From contig NZ_CP032698.1 of NCBI RefSeq assembly GCF_003627815.1, positions 7,688,001 through 7,752,000 of the forward strand: DNA of 64,000 nt, read 5' to 3'. This DNA comes from Streptomyces hundungensis. Lineage in GTDB: Bacteria; Actinomycetota; Actinomycetes; Streptomycetales; Streptomycetaceae. Below, in pieces: positions 8,032 through 16,572 of this stretch. Each line of letters starts with the position of its first letter. Within the stretch, counting starts at the first letter, position 1. The position numbers and the translations under genes are program-made. The notes below the pieces were generated by a model. The model was not told where the DNA came from and made no database searches. It worked only from the letters and a program-made list of their open reading frames with translations.

Positions 8032-9275
8032 GCGCTCGTCTCCAGGGAATTCAGGACGCCGCGGGCCCGTTCGCCGCTGACGGTCCGATAGGCGTCGGCC
8101 ACCCGTACCAGCCAGGCGACTTCGCCGTCCTGGTCGGTGGCGTGCTTGGTCTCGACGGCCGCGGCATCACCCGCGGCGGCGCCGTCGGCCTTGGCGGCGA
8201 GGGCCGCTTTGATCCAGTACGCCTCGGCCAGCGGCCCGGCGCTCTCGGGCCGGGGGTGGTCGTCCGAGGCGGCCCGCTTGGCGGCGGGCAGCAGACCGTC
8301 CGGCACGTAGTGGCGCAGTTTCTCGACGGCGTCCGCGATGTCGGCGGCCCACCGGTCGATCCTGAGGTCCGCCGGGGTTCCGAAGCGCGTCAGTTCGCGG
8401 GTGAGCGAGGCCGGGGGCTCGAACGGCTGGTCGGGGAAGGCCGCCATCAACTCCCGCCACAACGGGTGCAGTCGGGCCTGTGCCCGCCACAGTCGCACCC
8501 TGCGCCAGCCCTTGCTGAACGCGGGGATGGAGGCGCCGAGGGCGAAGAACGCGAACAGGACGATCTGCGCGGCCTCGGTGGCCTTGTCGAACTTCAGGGC
8601 GAAGTCCGGGCTCGGCTGGTCGGCGACGCTGATCCACAGGAACAGCGTGCGGCTCACGGTGTAGCCGACGCCGATGAACATCGCGAAGGTCATCATGCCG
8701 AGCCCGATGCGCAGATGCCGGGCCCCGGCCCCGGCCGTGGCGAGCGCCCACTGGTAGGCGCAGACGGCGGACGCGGCCCCCAAGTACAGGTAGAACACGC
8801 TCATGTAGAGCGTGGCGCCCCACTGACCGGCATGGTCGGAGACGAAGCGGTCCGAGACGTACGAACGGTCGACCACGGTGAAGAACAGCACGGTCAGCAG
8901 GATCAGGGTGGCGACGGACGCCTTGGCCGCGACCTGCTGGATCAGCCGCGCGAACCGGACGTGCCGCGGGATGACCCCGTCCTCCGGGAAGTGCCCGTAG
9001 ATGGCCACGATGTAGCTGAGGATCGCCAGGATCGCGATCGTCGCCGTGTAGTGCTTGATCAGTACGGCCAGGTCGACGACGGGGCTGTTGTTCAGCCCGA
9101 TGCGTACGACCTTCGTCTTGGTCCACAGCGCGAGGGCGAAGCCCGCGTAGCAGCCCCACAGGGCGCGCCTGCGTTTGTCCTCCTCGTCGCCCCAGAGCGC
9201 CGCGGGCATGCGCCACAGCGCGACGGCAGTCATCAGGACGGCTATGAGGTAGCCGGCAAGGTCAAGCGCGGTCAC
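8028..9275 (-). CDS. MAB_1171c/DUF6545-type membrane protein
   Basis: A 415-residue protein. About seven membrane segments fill residues 1-250 (MTALDLAGYLIAVLMTAV..., YTATIAILAILSYIVAI, ASVATLILLTVLFFTVV, IGLGMMTFAMFIGVGY and others), followed by a soluble helical C-terminal half rich in Arg/Ala (LHPLWRELMAAFPDQP...). The N-terminal layout and the PLWREL segment match what databases call 'MAB_1171c family putative transporter' (DUF6545); that name is from memory. No transport mechanism has been shown to my knowledge, and the fold resembles a seven-helix receptor as much as a transporter. It lies between the ImmA/IrrE-like gene and the PAP2-like gene and overlaps the latter by four bases. Confidence 0.78.
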   Translation of the reverse strand: MTALDLAGYLIAVLMTAVALWRMPAALWGDEEDKRRRALWGCYAGFALALWTKTKVVRIGLNNSPVVDLAVLIKHYTATIAILAILSYIVAIYGHFPEDGVIPRHVRFARLIQQVAAKASVATLILLTVLFFTVVDRSYVSDRFVSDHAGQWGATLYMSVFYLYLGAASAVCAYQWALATAGAGARHLRIGLGMMTFAMFIGVGYTVSRTLFLWISVADQPSPDFALKFDKATEAAQIVLFAFFALGASIPAFSKGWRRVRLWRAQARLHPLWRELMAAFPDQPFEPPASLTRELTRFGTPADLRIDRWAADIADAVEKLRHYVPDGLLPAAKRAASDDHPRPESAGPLAEAYWIKAALAAKADGAAAGDAAAVETKHATDQDGEVAWLVRVADAYRTVSGERARGVLNSLETSA

Positions 9276-9348
9276 GGGTATTCCTCGGGGTCACGGGCGG
9301 GGAACGGGAGGGGGGTGCGAAGAAGCGGGGGCGGCGGGCCGTGCGGGG

Positions 9349-9999
9349 TCACGAGCGACGGAAGAACCCGCGCCGCCGGTGGGCGACGGGCCGCGAGAGG
9401 GAGTTGGCGAGCCGTCCGACCATGTCGTCGCTCGTCACATCGCGGGCCATGCGGGGAATGAGCGAGGCACCGAACTCGGCGATCCGCTCGTCGTGGGTGT
9501 CGTACTGGGCCCGCGCCTGGATGGGGCCGCCGGAGCGGAACGCCTCGGTGACGGCGGGCGGCAGGCCGTCCGGATCGTCCTCGGCGGGCCCGGGCCCGGG
9601 CGCCGGAGCCGGCTCGGCGCGCCCGGCCGGTTCCTCCGAGGCGAGGACGCGTTTGATCAGCGAGGCGTTGAAGACCGGAAGCAGCTGACGCAGCTGGTCG
9701 GCGTTCAAGGTCGTGCCGTGGTCGAACCACTCGTGGCACAGCTCGTGCAGGATGACGTGCTGGGTCTGGTATGCGGTGGGGCGCCGCCGGTAGAGCACGA
9801 AGCTGGTGCCGCCCGACTTGAGGCGGAGTCCGCACGCGGCGTTCACGCGGGCCAGGCGGTCGGGCAGTTCGTGCAGCACGATGGTGCGGCCGCGGGCCTC
9901 TTCCATGTTCGCCACGAGACCCGGAATGCTGAACGGGGCCGGGATGGGCAGATCCGCCAGTCCGGCTTCGCACTCTTTCCGCAGCTCGCGCATGGACAT
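9349..9999 (-). CDS. ImmA/IrrE-type metalloprotease-like protein
   Basis: A 216-residue protein with the zinc-protease helix ILHELCHEWFDHG: His85, Glu86 and His89 form HExxH. Upstream is a domain that recalls IrrE/ImmA proteins (FSIPGLVANMEEARGRTIVLHELP). ImmA-type proteases cleave XRE-family repressors, and the gene directly upstream encodes an XRE-type protein, so that protein is the obvious candidate substrate. The C-terminal 90 residues contain an acidic Pro/Ala linker and a basic end (RRRGFFRRS). The ATG at 9999 follows AAGAGG. The gap to the XRE gene is 80 bases. Confidence 0.8.
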   Translation of the reverse strand: MSMRELRKECEAGLADLPIPAPFSIPGLVANMEEARGRTIVLHELPDRLARVNAACGLRLKSGGTSFVLYRRRPTAYQTQHVILHELCHEWFDHGTTLNADQLRQLLPVFNASLIKRVLASEEPAGRAEPAPAPGPGPAEDDPDGLPPAVTEAFRSGGPIQARAQYDTHDERIAEFGASLIPRMARDVTSDDMVGRLANSLSRPVAHRRRGFFRRS

Positions 10000-10079
10000 T
10001 GAGACCTCTTGATCGTAGTCACGCGTGTGTGACAAGCGCCCTGCGATCCTAACCAATGGTCATGAACACGCGGCCCCCA

Positions 10080-10538
10080 CTACCGGGGCTGGCCGCCGGG
10101 GGTGGCTTCGTGTCCGTGGTCCCGCCCGTCCTTGCCGTCCTCCAGCAGGGAGAGCACGAACTGGAGCAGTTCCGGGTCGAGGCCGTCCTCGTCGATGCCC
10201 CGGCCTGCCAGACCACTGATCTCTCCGGTACGCCGCTTCGCGAGGAACTGGAGCCCCGCGACGACGTCGTCGACGACTTCGGACTCGTCCTTGAAGAAGC
10301 GCCAGTCCACGCCGAAGCCGAGACCGAGCGCCTTGAGGATCTCCTCGGACGGGTTGGTGACCTTGCCGGCGAGGATGTTGGAGAAATAGCTGTGCGAGAG
10401 CGAGCCGCCCCGCTCCTTGACGAGATCCGCGAAGACCCGGCCGGAGATCTTCTCTCCCGGGAAGGTCTTCTCGACCATGTACTCGACCTTCTGCCGCAGC
10501 GTGGTCAGCTCGGGAGTGCGCTCTTCGCCGTTGTCCAT
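10080..10538 (-). CDS. XRE-type helix-turn-helix regulator
   Basis: A 152-residue protein. Residues about 10-85 form an extended helix-turn-helix: LRQKVEYMVEKTFP, then ISGRVFADLVKERGGSLSHSYFSNILAGKVTNPSEEILKALGLGFGV. This is the Streptomyces-type domain in which the recognition helix is LSHSYFSNILAG. The C-terminal part is acidic and charged. ATG at 10538 follows GTGGGGACCCTG. It heads an operon with the ImmA/IrrE-like protease and two membrane proteins. By analogy with ImmR/ImmA it may be a repressor removed by proteolysis, which is inference. Confidence 0.83.
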   Translation of the reverse strand: MDNGEERTPELTTLRQKVEYMVEKTFPGEKISGRVFADLVKERGGSLSHSYFSNILAGKVTNPSEEILKALGLGFGVDWRFFKDESEVVDDVVAGLQFLAKRRTGEISGLAGRGIDEDGLDPELLQFVLSLLEDGKDGRDHGHEATPGGQPR

Positions 10539-10758
10539 CAGGGTCCCCACGTCCACGTCCGCCGCTCGTGCGCTGTCCGTCGATGCGCGATGTTCGATTC
10601 GGTCAACGGATTTGTACTTTAACCGACCTTGATACAGGGGCCCGGTGGACGGGGGGCCCGTCGGCCACGATCGACGGTGACAAAACCGGAGCAACTTGAT
10701 CCGTGATCGGAACCGGACTTGCGGAAACACTCTACGTCACTGTTAACTCGAAAAAACA

Positions 10759-10792
10759 CGAACAAGGAGCCACGAGGGGAGTTCCTTGCTCG
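10759..10792. promoter_or_regulatory. Imperfect inverted repeat upstream of the XRE operon
   Basis: Arms CGAACAAGGA (10759-10768) and TCCTTGCTCG (10783-10792) match at nine of ten positions around a 14-base centre. It lies about 220 bases upstream of the XRE gene in a 516-base gap between two minus-strand genes (10539-11054). It could be an operator for the XRE protein or a hairpin; the sequence does not decide. Confidence 0.4.
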
Positions 10793-10851
10793 AGTGGCCG
10801 CTGTGCCCTGCGCGCTCTACGTGTTCAGGGTGCACGGCCACGACCAAGCAG

Positions 10852-10891
10852 GTGTAGCCCTTCGCGACGGGGGACGCGCGAAGGGCTACAC
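10852..10891. terminator. Perfect 15-bp inverted repeat, probable terminator
   Basis: GTGTAGCCCTTCGCG (10852-10866) and its exact complement (10877-10891) flank a ten-base loop. It lies 163 bases past the stop of the DUF2165 gene and about 310 upstream of the XRE gene, so it most likely ends the DUF2165 transcript. There is no U-tract, as is usual in Streptomyces. A large operator is the alternative. Confidence 0.55.
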
Positions 10892-11054
10892 ATGCATTAT
10901 GCACCTTGTCTGTCGGGTTCGGTGACCACCCCGGACGAGGAATCGACCGACTCCCTTTCTTTTCCAGCCGCATACGACCGACCCGCCAGGCCGACCCGGG
11001 ATCGCGCCACATAGGACTTGGCCGGGAACCACTCCTGCCGGCGGACGGGCCCGC

Positions 11055-11627
11055 CTATTCCTGCTGCGTCGACCCCGTGCCGGGCAGATGGACCACGACC
11101 AGGACGATGCCCGCCAGCATGAAATTGCGTGCTGCCGCGTCGAGGCCGTTCCACGACTTGGACTGCCACATCGCGAACCATTCGCCGCCGACCGCTATGA
11201 ACCCGGCGCCGAACAGCAACAGCACCATGAGCAGCCCGACCGTGCTCAGCCGCCGGGCCCTGCCGAGCCCGGAGCCGCCCCGAAGCCCGCGCAGCCAGGC
11301 GACGGCCGCCACGACGAGCACCAGGGCCGCCAGGGTCTCCCAGATGATGATCAAGACGTACGCGATGTCCTGAAGCGGGCCCGAGGTGATGGCCCGCCAC
11401 ATGAGATCGGGGTCCTTGAACGTGGTGTCCATGGCCAGGACGTGCCGGACGAACTGCCGGTTGGTGTCGAAGTCGGTGATGTTGCCGAAGGCGACGAGCG
11501 CCATGTACAGCGCGACCGTCGCGGTGAGCAGGCCCGCGGCGAGCGGCAGCGTCCCGAACCGCGCGCCGCCGCCCACGGGCCCTGCGCCACCCGCCGTTCG
11601 TGCCCCGAACCTGAACCTGGAGGTCAT
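11055..11627 (-). CDS. DUF2165 family small integral membrane protein
   Basis: A 190-residue protein with four membrane segments (LAAGLLTATVALYMALVAF, DIAYVLIIIWETLAALVLVVAA, TVGLLMVLLLFGAGFIAVGGE, NFMLAGIVLVVVHL). The first loop carries the DUF2165 signature FGNITDFDTNRQFVRHVL with MDTTF and MWRAIT. ATG at 11627 follows AAGGAG. The first 25 residues are a Gly/Arg-rich cytoplasmic tail. Function of the family is unknown. It sits alone between the DD-carboxypeptidase and a strong hairpin. Confidence 0.88.
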   Translation of the reverse strand: MTSRFRFGARTAGGAGPVGGGARFGTLPLAAGLLTATVALYMALVAFGNITDFDTNRQFVRHVLAMDTTFKDPDLMWRAITSGPLQDIAYVLIIIWETLAALVLVVAAVAWLRGLRGGSGLGRARRLSTVGLLMVLLLFGAGFIAVGGEWFAMWQSKSWNGLDAAARNFMLAGIVLVVVHLPGTGSTQQE

Positions 11628-11815
11628 CGCGGACTCCTTGTCGGACGTGTCGAGCCGATCCATCGCCGAGCAGAGGAACTCGGCGCGTGCCGTTCCCTCT
11701 GCCCACCATCGTGCCGCGCACCACTGACAATTGGGCCGCGAGCCGAGGAGCCGCGCAGCGACGTCACCCGACGCGGCGGCCCCCCGGCTTCGGCTCGGCT
11801 CCGACGCCTTCGGGT

Positions 11816-14209
11816 TCAGCCGAGCCGGGTGAGCTTCGAAGCGAACGACGGTTCGGCGAGATCGTCCTTGAGCGCGACCGGAACCTTCACCTCGCCGATG
11901 CCCCCGCCGACGGTCAGCGTGCCGACCTCCGTGCCCGCCTTGGCCGTGTGCGGCAGCTTCTTGCCGCCGTCCGTCAGGCTGAGCCCCACCGACGCGCCGG
12001 TCCACACGGGCACGCTCAGATCCTTGGTCGCCACGACCGGGACCGTACCGCCGAGGCCGTCCTCGACCCGACCGACCACCTCACCCTTCTTCACCACCAT
12101 CTCGCTCCGGAGCGCCCCGCCCGCCGCGAGAATCAGGTTCTTGCTGGCCACGGTCGCCGTCTCGATGATGTTCGGCCGGTGCTGCCCGAACACCGCGCCC
12201 ACGATCAGCTGCTTGCTGCCGCCGACGGTCTTCTCGGCCGCGAAGAGCAGATTGCCGCCCGCCTTCGTCGTGGAACCCGTCTTGATGCCCACGACGCCGT
12301 ACAGCGGCACGAGCTTGTTGAAGTTGCGCTGCGTCCTGGACGTTTCGACCGTGCCGCCGCCGGACGTCGTCGTCGACGCGTAGGCCGGCAGCTTGGCGAT
12401 CCCCCGGAAGACCGGGTCGGCCATGGCGCGCTTGGCCAGCTTCACCTGGTCCTCGGCGGTGCTGACCGTGGAGTCCACGAGTCCGCTCGCGTCCGTGTAC
12501 GTCGTGTTGGCCATGCCGAACTGCTTGGCGGTGTCGTTCATCTTCTGGATGAACGCCGCTTCCGTCGACGCGTCCCAACGGGCCAGCAGGCGGGCCACGT
12601 TGTTCGCCGAGGGAAGCATGACGGCCTGAAGGGCCTCCAGTTCGGAGAGCTGCTGTCCGGCCTTCACCTCGACGACCGACTCCTTCTCCTTGACGCCGTT
12701 GGTGTAGTCGTCCTGTGCCTTCTGGTCGACCGGGATCATGGGCCCCTTCTCGCCGGCCTTGAGCGGGTGGTTGCGCAGGATGAGGTAGGCGGTCATCACC
12801 TTGGCCACGCTGCCGATCGGCAGCGGACGCATCTCCCCGTACGAGCCCATCCGACCGAGGCCGTCGATGTCCACCACGGCCTGACCCTCGCTCGGCCACG
12901 GCAGCGAGGGGGCTCCGCCCGCGGCCGTGTGACTCGCCTTCGCGGTGAGCACCAGCTGCGGGGCGGGGAGCGGTCGCAGCGCCTGGACCGCCACCAGGGC
13001 GACGACGAGCAGCGCGACGAGGGTGCCCCAGATCTTGATCCTGCGTCCGACGGTACGGGCCACCGTCTCGGGCTTCGGCGGGGTGTTCGTCAGCTGCGCG
13101 AGCAGATCGAGCGGGGGCGGCGGCCCGCCCGCGTCTCCGGTGCCGGACGCGGTCTCGGGCGCCCGGTCGGCCCCCGCGGCCGCGGGACCGGCGGGCCGGG
13201 TCAGCGCCATGGTGCGGTCGTCGGCCGGAGGTGCGGCCAACTCCCGGGTGGTTTCCGGCTCCCCGAGGCTCCGGCCGGAGGGCTGGGCGGACGACGGCAG
13301 CGGAGGGGCCGGTACGGAGCGGCGGGGCGGCGTGGGGTGCGGCAGGTCAGGCTTGAGCGCGACGAACTCGCTGGTCTGCTCGGAGTCCGACTCCGTACGG
13401 GCGGAACGGGCGGCCCATGAAGGGGTGGTGGGTCGGCTGGGGGACTCCGCCGCCGAGTCGCGGACCGGCGCGTCGGGGGACGCGGGGGCGGTCGGGGGCA
13501 CGGGTGGAGAAGCCGGCTTGGATGCGCGCGGGGCCGGGTCTTCGGACTTTGCCGATGCCTCGGGGGCCTCTGCCTTGACGGCATCCGTTTTGGCGTCCGT
13601 CTTGGCACCCGTTTTGGTGCCGGTGCCGGTGCTGGCGTCGGCACCGATGTCCGGGTCGGTGTCGGTGTCGGTGTCGACTGCGTCGCCCTCGCGGACGTCG
13701 TCGTGTGGGGCATCCGTGTCCTCGCCCGGGTGCGCGGAGTCCTTCGGGGGCGTGGCGGACGCGCCGACCAACGTCTTGTCGGCCCGGTCGGCCCGGTCCG
13801 TACGCTCCGTACGGGCGGCGTCGCCGACTGCATCGGTGCGGCCCGAAGTCGGCGCGGGGCGGCCGGAGTTGGGAGAGTCGGGGTCATCCGACGGTGAGGC
13901 CGGTCGGGTCGCGGCCTCGGTTCCCTCGTCCTGTGACGGCTCGGCGGGGTCGGAGTTGGGAACCTTCCCCGTTCGCGTCGAGGCGTCCGTCCCTTCGCTC
14001 GAAGTCGTCTCGCCCAGGCCGGAGTTGGCGACCTCCTGGGCCTCCTGGAGGGCGGCGTCCTTCGCTCGGGGGTCCGTTCGGGGTGCGGGGCTCGCCTCGC
14101 CCCGCGTCGGCTCCGTCACCTCCGCCCGGCTCACCGCGTCGTCGTCCTCGCCCGGTGTGGCCGACGCGCCTGAGACGTCCGCCGCCTTCGTGCTGTTCTT
14201 CTCGTTCAT
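11816..14209 (-). CDS. D-alanyl-D-alanine carboxypeptidase (S11) with long acidic tail
   Basis: A 797-residue penicillin-binding protein. The S11 triad is visible: Ser467-Val-Ala-Lys470, Ser534-Ala-Asn536 and Lys643-Thr-Gly. A membrane segment (WGTLVALLVVALVAVQALRPL) near residues 394-412 places the catalytic domain outside the cell, where it trims pentapeptide stems of peptidoglycan. Before it lies an unusual 380-residue cytoplasmic region made of Ser/Thr/Pro/Asp/Glu with runs such as DTDTDTDPDIG and KTGAKTDAKTDAVK, certainly disordered. Family members are usually about 400 residues, so half of this protein is extra. It is divergent from the Imm49 gene with 298 bases between the starts. Confidence 0.93.
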   Translation of the reverse strand: MNEKNSTKAADVSGASATPGEDDDAVSRAEVTEPTRGEASPAPRTDPRAKDAALQEAQEVANSGLGETTSSEGTDASTRTGKVPNSDPAEPSQDEGTEAATRPASPSDDPDSPNSGRPAPTSGRTDAVGDAARTERTDRADRADKTLVGASATPPKDSAHPGEDTDAPHDDVREGDAVDTDTDTDPDIGADASTGTGTKTGAKTDAKTDAVKAEAPEASAKSEDPAPRASKPASPPVPPTAPASPDAPVRDSAAESPSRPTTPSWAARSARTESDSEQTSEFVALKPDLPHPTPPRRSVPAPPLPSSAQPSGRSLGEPETTRELAAPPADDRTMALTRPAGPAAAGADRAPETASGTGDAGGPPPPLDLLAQLTNTPPKPETVARTVGRRIKIWGTLVALLVVALVAVQALRPLPAPQLVLTAKASHTAAGGAPSLPWPSEGQAVVDIDGLGRMGSYGEMRPLPIGSVAKVMTAYLILRNHPLKAGEKGPMIPVDQKAQDDYTNGVKEKESVVEVKAGQQLSELEALQAVMLPSANNVARLLARWDASTEAAFIQKMNDTAKQFGMANTTYTDASGLVDSTVSTAEDQVKLAKRAMADPVFRGIAKLPAYASTTTSGGGTVETSRTQRNFNKLVPLYGVVGIKTGSTTKAGGNLLFAAEKTVGGSKQLIVGAVFGQHRPNIIETATVASKNLILAAGGALRSEMVVKKGEVVGRVEDGLGGTVPVVATKDLSVPVWTGASVGLSLTDGGKKLPHTAKAGTEVGTLTVGGGIGEVKVPVALKDDLAEPSFASKLTRLG

Positions 14210-14507
14210 ACGTGGTGCAGCCCGCCTTGCTGATCTCGCCCTGTGCTCTGCGCTGTCGGCCGCCTAGATGCCAGGAACACCCGGGGGCGTTCCAGTCGGA
14301 CATGCTCTTTTCCGAGGCGGGTCCGGATTCGTGGCGTCGGCGAGCCGAGCAAACAGCACCACGATCGCATGCCCATGTGACCAAATGATGACAAAGACGC
14401 TCTGAGAACTGTCATGAGCCGGGCTGCCCGTCGACTCAGGGCCATTGTCAGACCCCCTTCCTATCCTGGCAGGGCAAGATCGAACGGGGACTCGTCGGGA
14501 GGCAGAC

Positions 14508-16478
14508 GTGCGGATCGAGCGCCATCGAATCGATGAGGCGGCGTTGGTCGCGGCCGAGGCCGACTTCGCGGAGCGGATCACCGGGGACGTGCACCGGATG
14601 CAGGAGGACCCCCGCCCGGCCGAAGGCTGGCGGGCGGTGGCCGACAGCTTTCTGGACTATCTGGGGGCGCGGTCCGTGCGCCTGCCCGAGCTCCATGGAA
14701 AGGATGCCGAAGCAGCGCTCGGCTCGGCGGCGGCCGCAGCGGTGGGCGCCCTCGAACTGACCCTGGTTCCCCGACGGCAGTTCGGCGTGTTCATCGACTA
14801 CGTCGGGGCCGGGGTGTCGTACGGCGGCGAGTTCGATCGCGAGGAGGAGCCCGAGGCGCAGGACGGTGAGGCAGGCGGCGGCCGTCAGAACAGCGGTCGG
14901 CCCGTAGGGCAAAACGATGGCTGGTCCGAAGGGCGAAACCATGGCCGGTTCGAGGGGCGGTGCGGCGGGCAGCCCGTGGGGCAGCACAGGCGGCGGAACG
15001 ACGACACCTCCGGCTGGCTGGACGCGCTCCATCTGGCCTTCCTCGCTAGCGTCGCGGACCGGGCGACCGAGGTCTTCATCGAGGCCGCCCCGCCCTGGCG
15101 CGGAAACGAGGGGCGAGCCGACGTGGCGCTCGTCCACGCCCTGATGGCGTATGTCTTCGGCCATGAGGAGGGGCCGGACGGTTTCTTGCCGGGGAGGCCG
15201 GACGACTACGGCCTCGTGCGGCCGGACAACCTCCTCGTGGGGAGGCCCGACGACATCTTCGGGGCCGGCCCGGTGCAGGACGTCGAGAAGTGCGCGCTGA
15301 TCGACATGGTCGTCGCGACGCTCGGCGAGGGCGACGACTGGCCCGGCCACCGTGCCGCCCTCAGCACCTTGCGCGCCCTGGCCGCAGGGGACGAAGACGG
15401 CTTCCACCGGCGGCTGGCAAGGCAGTTGAAGCAGTACCGAAGTCGTGCAGAGGCGGGCCACGCCGCACCGCGCAGCCTGTTGCCGCTCGACGCGCTGGCA
15501 CTCATGGCGATGGCCCATCGATGGCGAGGGTGGGACACGAAAGTCGAGTCCGGATATCTGCCGCGTGCTCTGGTGACCGGGTTCGAGCCGGACGCGCCCC
15601 GGGTGCGGGCCTATGGAGGCGACAAGCGTGCCGATGCGGTGGCCGCGCTAACCGAGGATCCGCTGGTGGTCGAACGGCCGACGCATCCGTTCGCCGTCCA
15701 GTGCCTGGACCCGTCGCCGTACGACGACTGCGCCGCCCAGGAGATGACGCGCTTCCACGATCCTCGCGAGGACCCGAAGGCGCTCGCGAGGGAGTTGATG
15801 TCGCTCATGTCGGACCAGCGGCAGCGCTTCCTGGTACGGGCCGCGCTGGACCCCCAGGGGGCGGATCCGTGCCGGGACGAGGCCCTGGTGCTGGGTGCCG
15901 AGGCGGGAGCGGGCGCCCTGAGGCTGGCGCGGGCGGAGCCGGGCACGGAGGTGGACGTCACCGTCGGCGGTACGACCAGACGGCTGCCGGCATGGCGCGG
16001 CACGTTCCGTCCCAACCCGCACCAGTGGCAGCAGGCCGTGGCGCTGGCCCTGGTGCTCGGTGAGCGGGAGGTGCTCGCCGACTGCGTACTCATCGAGCCC
16101 GGGTTCTTCGCCGAGGGCGATCACCCCTCGCCCGGCGGCGCCTACTGCGCGGCCCTCCACGACTATCTGCGCGGCGTCGACCCCGAGCCGGCGATGGACC
16201 ACGCGCTCCTGATCGGGGGCCGGGCGGACACCGGCGGTTTCCTCGCTCCGCCCGTGGTCCTGCTGTCCCAGCTCGTCCAGGGCGACCGGCAGGGCTTCGT
16301 CCTCGCGCTCGCCGATGCCCTCGAAGAACACCGCGAGCACTACACCGTGGGCGCTCGCGGCAAGGACATGGAGGCGGCGCTCAACCTGGATGTGCTGGGG
16401 CTTGTGTGCCATGCCCGCCGACTGGGTTGGCCCGTCGCCGTCAGATCGCCCTACCTGCCGGAAGGTCTGCTCCCCTAG
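14508..16478 (+). CDS. Imm49-type immunity family protein with repeat insertions
   Basis: A 656-residue soluble protein whose opening (RIERHRIDEAALVAAEADF) and later segments (VDVTVGGTTRRLPAWRG, ALNLDVLGLVCHARRLGW, SPYLPEGLLP) match the Imm49 family as I remember it. Imm49 proteins are predicted immunity partners of polymorphic toxins, yet no toxin gene is adjacent. Two low-complexity insertions interrupt the first half: residues about 115-175 (GRPVGQNDGWSEGRNHGRFE-like) and about 225-255 (GRPDD units). GTG at 14508 follows GGGAGG with seven bases spacing; the frame upstream lacks a better start. Confidence 0.72.
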   Translation: MRIERHRIDEAALVAAEADFAERITGDVHRMQEDPRPAEGWRAVADSFLDYLGARSVRLPELHGKDAEAALGSAAAAAVGALELTLVPRRQFGVFIDYVGAGVSYGGEFDREEEPEAQDGEAGGGRQNSGRPVGQNDGWSEGRNHGRFEGRCGGQPVGQHRRRNDDTSGWLDALHLAFLASVADRATEVFIEAAPPWRGNEGRADVALVHALMAYVFGHEEGPDGFLPGRPDDYGLVRPDNLLVGRPDDIFGAGPVQDVEKCALIDMVVATLGEGDDWPGHRAALSTLRALAAGDEDGFHRRLARQLKQYRSRAEAGHAAPRSLLPLDALALMAMAHRWRGWDTKVESGYLPRALVTGFEPDAPRVRAYGGDKRADAVAALTEDPLVVERPTHPFAVQCLDPSPYDDCAAQEMTRFHDPREDPKALARELMSLMSDQRQRFLVRAALDPQGADPCRDEALVLGAEAGAGALRLARAEPGTEVDVTVGGTTRRLPAWRGTFRPNPHQWQQAVALALVLGEREVLADCVLIEPGFFAEGDHPSPGGAYCAALHDYLRGVDPEPAMDHALLIGGRADTGGFLAPPVVLLSQLVQGDRQGFVLALADALEEHREHYTVGARGKDMEAALNLDVLGLVCHARRLGWPVAVRSPYLPEGLLP

Positions 16479-16572
16479 CGCCGACGAGCCTCCCGGTCGC
16501 AGGGCTGAGCTCCCTGAACATCGCCTGCGTGCTCGACGGCGCACCACCGTCGACGAGCTCCGTGGCCGGGGG

